This document shows positions 9,066 to 17,931 of a stretch of 51,767 bases of DNA, in pieces. The DNA is from a bacterium D16-51 (GTDB taxonomy: Bacteria; Bacillota; Clostridia; Lachnospirales; Lachnospiraceae). Position numbers and translations under genes: made by a program. Positions within the stretch are counted from its first letter, which is position 1; each line of letters begins with the position of its first letter. The notes under the pieces were generated by a model. It searched no databases. It had not been told where the DNA came from and was given only the letters and a program-made list of their open reading frames with translations. Location: the NCBI GenBank assembly GCA_003612285.1, contig RAYE01000042.1:1-51767 (forward strand), given 5' to 3'.

Positions 9066-10073
9066 TTAGGCGCTGAAAAATTTCATTCTGGTATCTTCTA
9101 CAAACTTTTTGCGCGATGGGTTTCCCTCAACCCTAAAAATTCTTTTGTGTTTCACATCATAAATAACGGACCATACTGTATCCACTCCCAAATTTCTTTC
9201 ATATTGGCACATAAAGCCATATTTTCCTGATAAAATATCTTTCGCAAGTTCAATAGAAAAATGATTTTTGTTTGCCTTTAACGAATTATAAGCGACAGAA
9301 TATCTTTCACTTGAATGCCAGTCATCTATGCCATTGTATCCTATCATTTTAGGGGAAATAAAGCCGTTTGCAGCTACAACAAAATTATCTTGCTCTGTTG
9401 GCTTGATTACTTCGATATGGCTGCAGTTACATTCTATAACGGCGAAGTTCCCAATACTATCCATGACGGTTATTGTCTGTTGTGATGCAATGGGTATCGT
9501 AGTTAAGCTTTCAATCACTTCATCAGTAGTTTTACACTTTTCTAATAAATAGCGCACCAGCATGCCTGCATTAAGTCCTGCCTTTATAATTTTGGGATAG
9601 ATAAATGTAAGGCCAACGGCTAAACCATGTTCATTTATCCCATCCTCTATTTCTATAAATGCAGTAGTATTTCCATTCAAACCATATACGCCATCTAATT
9701 TATATAGGCAGTTTGCATATAGTTTTTCCAGTGCAGTAAGGCAGTCGCTATTTCTGCCAAAGATAAGATTATCCTGATCTTTAAATGCAAAACAAGTACA
9801 ATGGTTATTAAACTCAAAGCAATACATACTAAACAGAAATGTATAAAAATCTTCATATTTACTCTTTTGCCCGTCAGCCACTCCTCTAATCTCTTCTAAG
9901 ATTTCTGGATAATACTTTTCATAAACAGGCAGGCAGTCTTTTGCAAATTTTTTACGCTCCTCAAACTTCTCAAGGGTAAAGTTTTTCTTAATGCTTATCC
10001 CCCTGCCATACAACTGGTTTCCCCAGCTATAACCTGATTCATAATGACTTTTTCTAAATCTATCATGGTACAT
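9066..10073 (-). CDS. C45-family (acyl-CoA:6-APA acyltransferase-like) autoproteolytic hydrolase
   Basis: Protein of 335 residues of the N-terminal nucleophile fold. The segment NNHCTCFAFKDQDNLIFGRN (about 89-108) contains the cysteine at which C45/penicillin acyltransferase-like proteins cut themselves to expose the nucleophile. NGFISPKM and the later WSVIYD and RVEGNP segments match the family's second half. Such enzymes cleave or transfer linear amides; natural substrates in gut Firmicutes are mostly unknown, with lipid amides and beta-lactams as family precedents. No signal peptide is visible, so it is probably cytoplasmic. It is leftward cargo of element C, upstream of the NUDIX gene. 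Confidence 0.8.
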   Translation of the reverse strand: MYHDRFRKSHYESGYSWGNQLYGRGISIKKNFTLEKFEERKKFAKDCLPVYEKYYPEILEEIRGVADGQKSKYEDFYTFLFSMYCFEFNNHCTCFAFKDQDNLIFGRNSDCLTALEKLYANCLYKLDGVYGLNGNTTAFIEIEDGINEHGLAVGLTFIYPKIIKAGLNAGMLVRYLLEKCKTTDEVIESLTTIPIASQQTITVMDSIGNFAVIECNCSHIEVIKPTEQDNFVVAANGFISPKMIGYNGIDDWHSSERYSVAYNSLKANKNHFSIELAKDILSGKYGFMCQYERNLGVDTVWSVIYDVKHKRIFRVEGNPSRKKFVEDTRMKFFSA

Positions 10074-10275
10074 GCTCTTTATCCCTCCTGATATTTTTTG
10101 AGTAGGCGCCTGCTCTGATTAAACTCTAACAGAATAAAAAATTTAAGTCAATGAAATAAAATACTGCACAAATTTACTGTCCCCAGTAATTCCAAAATTT
10201 TACCAATAGCACCTCGCTTGCGCTTGGATGGGAAACGCAAATTGTACTGAAAAAAATACAAATTATGCCATTCAG

Positions 10276-10304
10276 CTTAAATCAAGATTTTAATCTGATA
10301 TAAT
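10276..10304 (+). promoter_or_regulatory. Possible promoter of the membrane acyltransferase
   Basis: An extended -10 box TGATATAAT (10296-10304) lies about 60 bp before the start codon. The -35 region (around 10276-10282, CTTAAAT) is weak, which fits the extended -10 type. No other candidate was seen in this gap. Confidence 0.45.
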
Positions 10305-10365
10305 ACTAAGGCGGTTAAATAATGAAGCAGTGCTGAGACAGTAGTCTATTAGGAGGATGGAAAAG

Positions 10366-11484
10366 ATGAACAAGATTTTTTCACAGGAAGAGATAAATAC
10401 CGGGAGGCAAAGAGAGTTTGATTACTTAAAGGGAATTTTTATGTTGTTTATATACCTAATCCATGCGTTTCAGGCGACCTTGTCAAAGGAGGATTCCATA
10501 ACCCAGGGGATATATATGTTTGCAACGATGTCCGGCGCCGCTATTTTTATCTTTGTTTTGGGGATTGGGACTGTTTACAGCAGGGAGCCGGCGCCAGTGG
10601 GTTTTGTAAAAAATGGTATCCGTATGGTGGTTTATCAATATCTGAACAATATTGTTTATGTAGCCGCGCTGCTGCTGCCATACCCCTTCGTCCACAAAAA
10701 TCTGTCGGAAACCGGGAGAGAGAATTTTGGGTTTTTAGTAGAGATATACATTCAATATACCAATATCTTTTTTATTACGGGAATCATATATCTTGTATTG
10801 GCGTTGCTAAAAAAATTGAATATGAAAACTGCTGGGTACATAATAATCGGTACAGCAGTCAGCATAGCAGCTCCATTTTTCTATGGAAAACCTGTAAATG
10901 TGCCGGTACTTGGGTACTTAGTGAAGCTCCTGATTGGCGAAGCGGATTTTGTTTCTTTTACGCCGCTCTATTTTCTGTCCTACGCATTATATGGAGTTGC
11001 TTTTGGCAGAATCTTACGGCACGTGAAGGATAAAGCGGTATTTTATAGGGTGTTGGCTATCCCTGCTGTTCTGGCTGTCATTGTATGGTGGGCGCTGATA
11101 TTTGGGAAATATGGTTCAGACATACCAAAGATGCGGGCTGTGCTGGGCGATGCATATACACAGCCGAATATTTGGCATGTGGCAGCAAGTATGGCGCATA
11201 TATTTGTTTTTGCCATTCTCTTTTTCTTTATCGAAAGAATTGGCAGAAAGGATAGTAAAATGAGTGAACCCAAGAATCCTTTTGCACGGCAGATTCTATA
11301 TTATAGCAGACATATTTCAAAGTATTATGCTTTACATGTAATAGTATTTTTTATTGCCCTGGGAATAAATGGCTATGAAAGCTTTAAGAGTTATCAATGC
11401 TGGCTTCTTGCATTGCTTTCAATTATTGTGACAGAGTTTATGGTAAGAGGTTACAATCGGGCGGCTGCTATTCACGGTCAATAG
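10366..11484 (+). CDS. Integral membrane acyltransferase-like protein
   Basis: Multi-pass membrane protein of 372 residues with about ten hydrophobic segments. The start REFDYLKGIFMLFIYLIHAF resembles acyltransferase-3/DUF1624-type transferases, in which an early DxLKG...H pattern forms the active region, with a late HISKYYALHVIVF. Such proteins move acyl groups to cell-surface sugars or lipids; the acceptor here is unknown. AGGAGG directly abuts an earlier in-frame ATG at 10357, so the ATG at 10366 with nine-base spacing is chosen. Cargo of element C, oriented away from the C45 gene. Confidence 0.7.
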   Translation: MNKIFSQEEINTGRQREFDYLKGIFMLFIYLIHAFQATLSKEDSITQGIYMFATMSGAAIFIFVLGIGTVYSREPAPVGFVKNGIRMVVYQYLNNIVYVAALLLPYPFVHKNLSETGRENFGFLVEIYIQYTNIFFITGIIYLVLALLKKLNMKTAGYIIIGTAVSIAAPFFYGKPVNVPVLGYLVKLLIGEADFVSFTPLYFLSYALYGVAFGRILRHVKDKAVFYRVLAIPAVLAVIVWWALIFGKYGSDIPKMRAVLGDAYTQPNIWHVAASMAHIFVFAILFFFIERIGRKDSKMSEPKNPFARQILYYSRHISKYYALHVIVFFIALGINGYESFKSYQCWLLALLSIIVTEFMVRGYNRAAAIHGQ

Positions 11485-11557
11485 TATCGGAATAGGAAAA
11501 ATATGCCCAGATAGAATAAAGGGGAAAATAATAACGAATAATGACAAGCCTGCGGCT

Positions 11558-11605
11558 CATATGATGCCGTAAGGCGTTTTTTTATGTTATAGGAAATTGC
11601 TGTAA
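11558..11605. repeat. Dispersed copy of the TAGGAAATTGCTGTAA repeat
   Basis: A small hairpin (GCC GTAA GGC) with a run of T, TTTTTTTATG, is directly followed by ATAGGAAATTGCTGTAA (11589-11605) and CATAGCGG. The core and the order hairpin, T run, core match the unit junctions of the tandem array at 6251-6535. It sits just ahead of the SHOCT/recombinase pair in element C. Confidence 0.65.
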
Positions 11606-11631
11606 CATAGCGGTCAAAGGTGGTGCGGCAG

Positions 11632-11808
11632 ATGACGAAGGAGCAGTTCCAGGCGGAAAAGCTGTATTATATTTCGTTTTCCATTGCAAAATCCATGCTG
11701 GAGAAGGGGGTTATTGATGAAGAGGTATTCGCTACAATTGATGAAAAGCTGTTGGAAAAATACCGCCCGGTTTCAGCTACATTATTGGCTGGAAAACCAT
11801 TGTCCTGA
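11632..11808 (+). CDS. SHOCT-type small protein preceding recombinase
   Basis: Short protein of 58 residues from ATG 11632, with AAAGGTGG eight bases upstream. The sequence KLYYISFSIAKSMLEKGVID is typical of short SHOCT-domain proteins that I know from genes directly before serine recombinases in Lachnospiraceae. The role is unknown; an accessory part in recombination or its control is inferred only from position, 31 bp before the recombinase start. Confidence 0.7.
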   Translation: MTKEQFQAEKLYYISFSIAKSMLEKGVIDEEVFATIDEKLLEKYRPVSATLLAGKPLS

Positions 11809-11839
11809 TGTTGTTTTAAAGTGGAGGGAAGGTGAAAGA

Positions 11840-13417
11840 ATGGCAAAGAATGTGACAACAATACCAGCCACTAAGAACCGCTTTACGGCAGAACCAATCA
11901 GCAGCCAAAAAAAGCGGAAGGTGGCAGGCTATGCACGCGTTTCTACTGATATGGAAGGACAGCAGAACAGCTATGCCGCCCAATGTGATTATTATACTGC
12001 TTATATACGGAGCCGGGCGGATTGGGAATTTGTTAAACTATATTCTGATGAGGGGATTAGTGCAACATCCACACGGCACCGCGAAGGTTTTAACCAGATG
12101 GTGAAGGATGCACTGGACGGGAAAATCGACCTTATTATCACCAAGAGCGTGTCGAGGTTTGCAAGGAACACGGTTGACAGCCTTTCTACCATCCGAAAGC
12201 TGAAAGAGAATGGCTGTGAATGTTATTTTGAAAAAGAGAACATCTGGACTTTTGATTCTAAGGGCGAGCTGCTTATTACGATTATGTCCTCGCTGGCACA
12301 GGAGGAGAGCCGGAGCATTTCGGAGAACTGCACCTGGGGGATCAGGAAGAGGTTTGCAGACGGTAAGGTTACGGTTTCGTTCGGAAGGTTTCTTGGCTAT
12401 GACCGGGGTGAGGATGGGAATCTTGTCATCAATGAAGAACAGGCACAGGTTGTCCGTAAAATCTATGGATTTTTCTTGCTGGGGCATTCACCCTATAAAA
12501 TTGCAAAAATACTGACAGAAAAAGGAATCCCGACGCCAAGCGGCAAGAAAGTGTGGGGCAAGTCAGTAGTAGAATCCATCCTGACGAACGAGAAATACAA
12601 AGGTGACGCCCTGCTCCAGAAGGTTTATACGGTGGATTTTCTTTCCAAGAAAAAAAAGGTGAATGAAGGTGAAATCCCGCAGTATTATGTGAAAGGCAGC
12701 CACCCGGCTATCATAACTCCTGCCGTTTTTGACAGTGTCCAGGCACTGATGGAAGCAAGGCGGCTGGGAAAGAGCCGAAATAGCTGCGTGGGCGCCTTTT
12801 CAGGGAAAATCAAATGCGGGGATTGTGGAAGCTGGTACGGTTCTAAGGTCTGGCATTCTAATGATAAGTATCGGAAAGTGGTCTGGCAGTGCAACCATAA
12901 GTTTGATGGCAGGAAGAAATGCACCACACCCCATCTGGATGAGGAAGCCATCAAGAAGTTGTTTATCAAGGCACTTAATATATTTTGTGTGGAGAGGGAG
13001 GAGATTACAACAGCTTTTCAGGAAATAGGGGAGACAGCATTCTGTACGGATGAACTGGATGGGGAGAAGAAATACCTGCAGGAAGAGATGAATGTCGTGG
13101 GGGAGCTGGTGCAGCAGTGTATCGGGGAGAACTCCTGTACTGTGCAGGGTCAGGCAGATTATGAAAAACATTACAATGCCCTTGCAGAGAGGTTTTATAA
13201 GGCGAAGGCACGTTTGGATGAAACAGAAGATAGGATTGCAACAAAGCAGGCACAGCGGAAGATGATGCAGAATCTGGTGGATATATTAGAAAAGATGCCG
13301 GAGGCCGTGGACAGCTTCGATGAGGGCGCATGGTATGCTCTGGTGGATTATGTGACGGTTTATGGCAGGGATGATATTCGGTTTACTTTTAAAAATGGGA
13401 TAGAAATAGCACTGTAA
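11840..13417 (+). CDS. Large serine recombinase of element C
   Basis: Site-specific recombinase of 525 residues. The resolvase-type catalytic domain (about 20-165) begins VAGYARVSTD, where the serine forms the covalent DNA link, followed by FVKLYSDEGISATST and IITKSVSRFARNT. A recombinase domain (about 190-300) leads to the zinc ribbon IKCGDCGSWYGSK...CNHK and a C-terminal coiled coil (about 420-500). The ATG at 11840 follows GGAAGGTGAA. Its position near the right end of element C argues that it moves C, whose flanks are 15-bp direct repeats. It looks intact. Confidence 0.92.
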   Translation: MAKNVTTIPATKNRFTAEPISSQKKRKVAGYARVSTDMEGQQNSYAAQCDYYTAYIRSRADWEFVKLYSDEGISATSTRHREGFNQMVKDALDGKIDLIITKSVSRFARNTVDSLSTIRKLKENGCECYFEKENIWTFDSKGELLITIMSSLAQEESRSISENCTWGIRKRFADGKVTVSFGRFLGYDRGEDGNLVINEEQAQVVRKIYGFFLLGHSPYKIAKILTEKGIPTPSGKKVWGKSVVESILTNEKYKGDALLQKVYTVDFLSKKKKVNEGEIPQYYVKGSHPAIITPAVFDSVQALMEARRLGKSRNSCVGAFSGKIKCGDCGSWYGSKVWHSNDKYRKVVWQCNHKFDGRKKCTTPHLDEEAIKKLFIKALNIFCVEREEITTAFQEIGETAFCTDELDGEKKYLQEEMNVVGELVQQCIGENSCTVQGQADYEKHYNALAERFYKAKARLDETEDRIATKQAQRKMMQNLVDILEKMPEAVDSFDEGAWYALVDYVTVYGRDDIRFTFKNGIEIAL

Positions 13418-13475
13418 ATCTACACTTAGGAGCTATTTTAAAAGATTTAGGTGAAGATTACATTGTATCAAAATG

Positions 13476-14885
13476 GGCTGTTACACAGATGTTGGCAGAA
13501 CCGGCCAGGACTTTAAGCGCGAAGGCTTTGAACAGATGATTCATGATATACGGAAGAAACGTATTGACTGCGTAATCGTCAAGGATTTGTCACGCTTTGG
13601 CAGAAACTATATTGAAACAGGCAATTATGTCCAGAAGATTTTTCCTTTTATGGGGGTCCGTTTTCTTGCCCTTACAGATGGGGTTGATACATTTACAGAG
13701 GAATCTGGTATGGATGAAATGTCATTTCAACTGAAAAACCTGGTGAATGAAATGTATGCAAGGGACATATCGGAAAAGGTACGGTCGGGCAAGCGCTGCC
13801 GCCAGGAGCAGGGCAGTTATACCGGAGGGCTGCCGCCTTATGGATATCAGGCGGAATGGGTGGACGGTAAGAGATGTCTTTTTGTCTGCCCGGAAACATC
13901 GGCGGTTGTCAGGGAAATCTATGGGATGTTTTTGTCAGGCAAAAATATGCGGCAGATTGCCGTGGAGCTTTTTATCCAGAGGGTACACCGGCCAGGCGTC
14001 TATAGAAAGACAGGTCATGTATGCTGTCAGGAGGGGGAGGTTTTGGAGCAATGGGGCACAGGGACGATAAAGTTTATTTTAACGAATCCTGTATACACAG
14101 GCCGTCTGGCACAGGGAGCAAAGTCTGTTATTAGTGAAGAAATATTTTACCGGGCAGCTTCTAAATTTGGAAAGCAGCTTGGTAAATGTTGTAATAAAGC
14201 AGATTTTTGTGACAGGGAACGTTTGGAAGAGGATCGGTATTCCGGTATTTTATTTTGTGGAGAATGCAAAAGGCCAATGGCTAGGGCAGCAAATATAAAA
14301 GAAAGAAGTTCTGGGGAAAAGATATGCTGTTATAGATATTTATGCCAATATTCTAAAAGATTTGATGGATTGAGATGCCCTGTAAGAAGCATTGGGGAAA
14401 AGACGCTGGATGGGCTGGTAAAAGCTGTTTTGTATCGGGAGTTTTTTTTATCAGACTTGCGCATGGAAAATTTGGAAGAAGAGTTTGAATGGCAGGCAGC
14501 AAGAAAGGAAAAGCAGATCAGGCAGGAGATTGCAAGGTATGGAAAACTGCTGGAGGACAAAACAAAACAGGGAAGTGAATTATATCAAAAATACCGCATG
14601 GGTAGTTTGTCTTTGGAAGGATTCCAGCAGTGGAAAAAGCAAATGGAAGAAGTTTCTTATGAATTGTCGGAAAAGATAGAAAAACTGCGAGATAAATTAA
14701 GCGATATAGAAAGGGAGCGGAAGGAAGAGGGGGGCCTTATGCAGAACTGTTTAAAATGCAGTAAAAATGCAGATTTGGACAAAGAGATGATACGGACTTT
14801 CATCCATCGGATTGATATATATGCCGGATGCCGGGCAGAGGTTATTTTTAAATTTAAAAGGATGGAGGCTGCATATGGAAAATAA
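13476..14885 (+). pseudogene. Serine recombinase 1 of element A, 3' piece
   Basis: Continues the gene begun at 8100-8309. It resumes with GCYTD-VGRTGQDF and contains CVIVKDLSRFGRNYIETGNY of the catalytic domain, the recombinase domain, a zinc-ribbon pair (LFCGECKRPM...CQYSKRFDGLRCP) and a coiled coil. An ATG at 13473 allows this piece to be translated, but the product lacks the catalytic serine and should be inactive. Its stop overlaps the next recombinase's start by 11 bases, so the two recombinases of element A form an operon. Joining both pieces gives about 534 residues, a normal length. Confidence 0.88.
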
Positions 14886-16395
14886 TTTTCGCATTGCTGC
14901 TTATATGCGCCTTTCTAAAGCAGATGAAGATGGAAAAATAAAGGAGGAGAGCAACAGTATTTCTATGCAGCGTATTTTAATCCATAGATATATTGCTTCC
15001 CATTTTGCAGGCTGCCAGATTATAGAATATCTCGACGATGGCTTTTCTGGGGTAAGTTTTGACCGCCCGGGGGTGCAGAGGCTTCTTGAAGACGCCAGAA
15101 ATGAAAAGATTGACTGCATTATTGTAAAAGATTTTTCACGGTTTGGCAGGGATTATATGGAAGTGGGGTCTTATCTGGAGCAGATATTTCCTTTTTTGGG
15201 AATCCGTTTTATTTCTATCAATGACTCTTTTGATAGTGCCAGTTCCCAAGGGGGGATTGGTGATTTAGATGTGAATTTTAAAAACCTCCTCTATGATTTT
15301 TACAGTAAGGATTTGTCGCAGAAGGTAAAGGCTTCGCTGCTGGCAAGAAAGGAGAGTGGGCAGTATGTCAGTGCCAATGCCCCTTTTGGTTATGAAAAAG
15401 CTGCAGATGACAGGCATATGCTTGTTATCTGCGAGGATGAGGCGGAAGTGGTCAGAAAGATTTTTGGCTTTGCTTTGCAAGGGATGACGTCTTCCCAGAT
15501 AGCGAAAAGGCTGAACTTGGAGAATGTCCCTGCGCCTGTGGAATTTAAAATCAGGAAAGGAAAGACATCCCGGAAGCCGAAGGGAGATAGATTTTACTGG
15601 AGCAGCAGCATTGTGTGCAGTATTTTACGCAATCCGGTTTATGTTGGGGATGTGGAGTATGGCAAGACAGAAAAAGAGCAGGCAGGAGGCCGCAATGTTT
15701 TGAAGGCAAGGGCAGACTGGAAGGTTGTGCGAAACCACCATGCCCCTATTGTTACCAGGAAGGCCTTTTGGGAAGTCCAGAAAAACAGGGGAAAGGGCGT
15801 CAGGAAAGAAAGAGGCAAAACGAAGCATCTGCTGACTGGAAAATTGGTATGCAGCTGCTGTAAGCATAAACTGCGGTTTAAGGAGGGGTTAAGCCCGTAT
15901 TTTACTTGCTATAACCGGTATACTACTGGCCTGGAAGGATGTGTTGCCAAGGCGGATGCTGCATCTTTGGAACAGACCGTGCTGCTTCGTCTGGGGGAGT
16001 ATCTAAAAGAACAGGATTTTGCAGCAGAGGCTGATAGAAGATATCGGGATAAGTTGGAAAAGGAACGCGCCCGGCTGCTGCAGGCGGTAAAACTGGCAAA
16101 ACAGAAGTATGGGAGGCTGGAACAGGAGAATTATGAAAATTATCAGTTATATGTTTTGGGGGAGCAGGCAGAGTTTCAGTCTTTCCATGCGGCAATAGGG
16201 AAACAACAGGAAGTAATTCAAAAACTTCAGGAGCAGATTACCCAGATAGATAGAGAGATTAACAAGAACCAGGCAAATGGGCTTGTTTTGGAGGGGAATA
16301 CAGAGCTTGTTTCAGAGATGATAGGGCAGTATATAGATGCAATTATAGTGTCTAATGACGGAAGGGTTGAAATCAGATGGAAAACAATTATTTAA
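14875..16395 (+). CDS. Large serine recombinase 2 of element A
   Basis: Complete recombinase of 506 residues, with the start at ATG 14875 after GGATGGAGG inside the end of recombinase 1. The N-terminus has AAYMRLSKADEDG, with the catalytic serine, and SNSISMQR; then [19 protein letters not shown] and CIIVKDFSRFGRDYMEVG. A zinc ribbon (LVCSCCKHKLRF) and a coiled coil (about 390-470) follow. The gene ends about nine bases before the right junction of element A. Paired recombinases are known from elements where both are required; whether this one works alone is unknown. With recombinase 1 broken by element C, A may be locked in place. Confidence 0.93.
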   Translation: MENNFRIAAYMRLSKADEDGKIKEESNSISMQRILIHRYIASHFAGCQIIEYLDDGFSGVSFDRPGVQRLLEDARNEKIDCIIVKDFSRFGRDYMEVGSYLEQIFPFLGIRFISINDSFDSASSQGGIGDLDVNFKNLLYDFYSKDLSQKVKASLLARKESGQYVSANAPFGYEKAADDRHMLVICEDEAEVVRKIFGFALQGMTSSQIAKRLNLENVPAPVEFKIRKGKTSRKPKGDRFYWSSSIVCSILRNPVYVGDVEYGKTEKEQAGGRNVLKARADWKVVRNHHAPIVTRKAFWEVQKNRGKGVRKERGKTKHLLTGKLVCSCCKHKLRFKEGLSPYFTCYNRYTTGLEGCVAKADAASLEQTVLLRLGEYLKEQDFAAEADRRYRDKLEKERARLLQAVKLAKQKYGRLEQENYENYQLYVLGEQAEFQSFHAAIGKQQEVIQKLQEQITQIDREINKNQANGLVLEGNTELVSEMIGQYIDAIIVSNDGRVEIRWKTII

Positions 16396-16403
16396 CATAA
16401 GAG

Positions 16404-17620
16404 GGAATTGATTATTTCCATCCAACGTTCCGTGATGAGGATGGGAATACAAGGATTGTCTATTTATGGGACCAGTCGGCAAGTAAGGCGCAGTCAGAGG
16501 GAAGGGTTCCGGCAGGATACGGTTTTGGGGCGCAGTATTCTATGTCAGATATTAATGAAGCATTGCAGGCGGGAAACCGGACAGAGGGAGAAAGGCTGGT
16601 TCCGGTCAGCGACAGGGGAAGCGGCCATGGTACGGCTGTTGCCGGGGTTGCCGCCGGGAATGGTGCAGGTTCTTCTGGCAGGCGTTACAGGGGCGTGGCT
16701 TGGGAAAGCCAGCTTATTGTAGTACGGCTGGGAAGGAGCGACCAGGATTTTGCCGGGACAACGGAGGTAATGGAAGGGCTTGATTATGTAATCCAGAAAG
16801 CAGTAGAATTGCAGATGCCAGTGGCAATTAACCTGAGTTTTGGGAATAATAATGGGGCGCATGATGGGCAGTCTTTGTTTGAAAATTATATTACCGAATT
16901 AAATGGAGTGTGGAAAAATGTTATTGCAGCAGCTTCCGGGAATGAAGGGGATGCCAGGCATCATGCGCGCGTTCAATTGGCAGAGAGGGAGGAATCCATT
17001 TCTTTCGCAATTGGGCCAAATGAAAGAAGCATGACTTTGCAAATTTGGAAGCAATTTGCCGATGATTTTCAGGTGCAGATTGAATCGCCTTCCGGGCAGC
17101 GGATTTCTGTTATCAGGGAAGAAGAGAATGCTGTTACTTATAATGTCGGGGATAATAAGCTTCTGGTCTTTTACGGAAGCCCCAGCCCCTATACGATATC
17201 GCAGGAAATTTTTATGGAATGGCTGCCAAAAAGAACGGGAGGTTTTGTAGAGGGAGGTATCTGGAAAATTATTTTTACGCCGGAAACAATAAAAGACGGC
17301 GCGGTAAATCTCTGGCTTCCAACGATTGAAGCAGTTGGGCTGTCTACTGGTTTTTTAAGCGCAGACCCTGAAACTACGCTTACAGTGCCTTCTGCTGCAA
17401 GAAATATCATTACAGTTGGCGCGTACCGGACAGAAACAGATAGTATTGCATCTTTTTCCGGGAGGGGAAATACAACAGACAGGCGTTATATGCCGACAGT
17501 GGCTGCGCCAGGGGTTGGCATTATGACGGCTCTTCCGGGAGGGGGATATGGGGCGCGTACCGGAACTTCAATTGCAGCGCCATTTGTAACAGGGAGCGCA
17601 GCACTATTGATGGAATGGGG
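16404..17620 (+). pseudogene. Csp-like S8 serine protease, piece 2 (catalytic His and Ser)
   Basis: Middle piece of the protease begun at 7552. It resumes in frame with IDYFHPTFRDEDGNTRIVYL, then carries the catalytic His in RGSGHGTAVAG (codon 16626-16628), the oxyanion region AAASGNEGDA, a large inserted beta domain as in Csp proteins, and the catalytic Ser in GTSIAAPFVTG (codon 17568-17570). Directly after ALLMEWG the frame is interrupted again by element B, giving a false tail that stops at 17657. Pieces 1 and 2 together code for about 547 residues; only the short C-terminal tail is missing. An ATG at 16542 could give a partial, inactive product. Confidence 0.85.
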
Positions 17621-17812
17621 GGAGTGTGTTATCATATTGCTATTTTTATATGTATAGGGCATGGTGTAGTAAAACTGAATAATAACTGAAAGATAATTGC
17701 AAATATTATGATTTTGTGGTATTTTTAATATAGAATGATTAATAAGATAATAGAAGTTGGCAGATAATAAGTTTACTGCATATCGGATAGATTTGTAGTT
17801 ATCAACTATAAT

Positions 17813-17875
17813 GAAAGACCGCCAGCTATAATCCCAGCACTGGACAGGTTGGTAAATTCTGGCGGTTTTGAGTAT
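17813..17875 (+). terminator. Long-loop hairpin with T run
   Basis: ACCGCCAG pairs with CTGGCGGT across a loop of about 35 bases and is followed by TTTTGAG. Similar AACKAAAGACCG sequence occurs just inside the left end of element C (about 8375). It probably ends transcription entering from the left and insulates the operon that starts at 17932. Confidence 0.55.
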
Positions 17876-17931
17876 AAATATTGAATTGAATTGTGTAAGC
17901 TTTTTACTATATAGATAGGGAAAGGGAGAAA

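Larger units (their letters stand above)
8310..13490. mobile_element. Element C: nested element inside recombinase 1
   Basis: A 5.18-kb insertion flanked by the 15-bp direct repeat GGCTGYTACACAGAT (8295-8309 and 13476-13490, one C/T difference). It carries NUDIX and C45 hydrolase genes leftward, then a membrane acyltransferase, a SHOCT-type protein and a recombinase rightward; the recombinase ends about 60 bp from the right boundary. The interrupted gene is restored in frame by deleting one repeat plus the intervening DNA. The recombinase within (YARVST type) differs from those of element A, so C is a separate mobile unit. Confidence 0.8.
7980..16405. mobile_element. Element A: serine-recombinase element inside the protease gene
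   Basis: About 8.4 kb inserted between the protease's catalytic Asp motif and the rest of its catalytic domain. The left junction reads ATTGATTCA-GG-GGAGCG (7969-7983) and the right junction ATAAGAG-GG-AATTGAT (about 16398-16412); joining at GG gives an uninterrupted gene. No long direct repeat is present, as expected for large serine recombinases, which use a two-base core. Own genes are two overlapping recombinases whose last stop lies only about nine bases from the right end. Without nested element C it would be about 3.2 kb and carry little else. Its left-end sequence recurs at the left end of element B. Confidence 0.8.

Noticed and set aside
13473-14885. Independent complete recombinase starting at ATG 13473
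   Set aside because: It lacks the N-terminal part with the catalytic serine, which is found in frame at 8100-8309 next to an identical GCYTD coding repeat.
7980-16405. Prophage or skin-type phage remnant between the protease pieces
   Set aside because: No capsid, terminase, lysis or replication genes are present; the content is recombinases and a few enzymes only.
16542-17657. Independent full protease starting at ATG 16542
   Set aside because: It lacks the prodomain and catalytic Asp, and the frame continues upstream to 16404 as IDYFHPTF; the end is also artificial element sequence.
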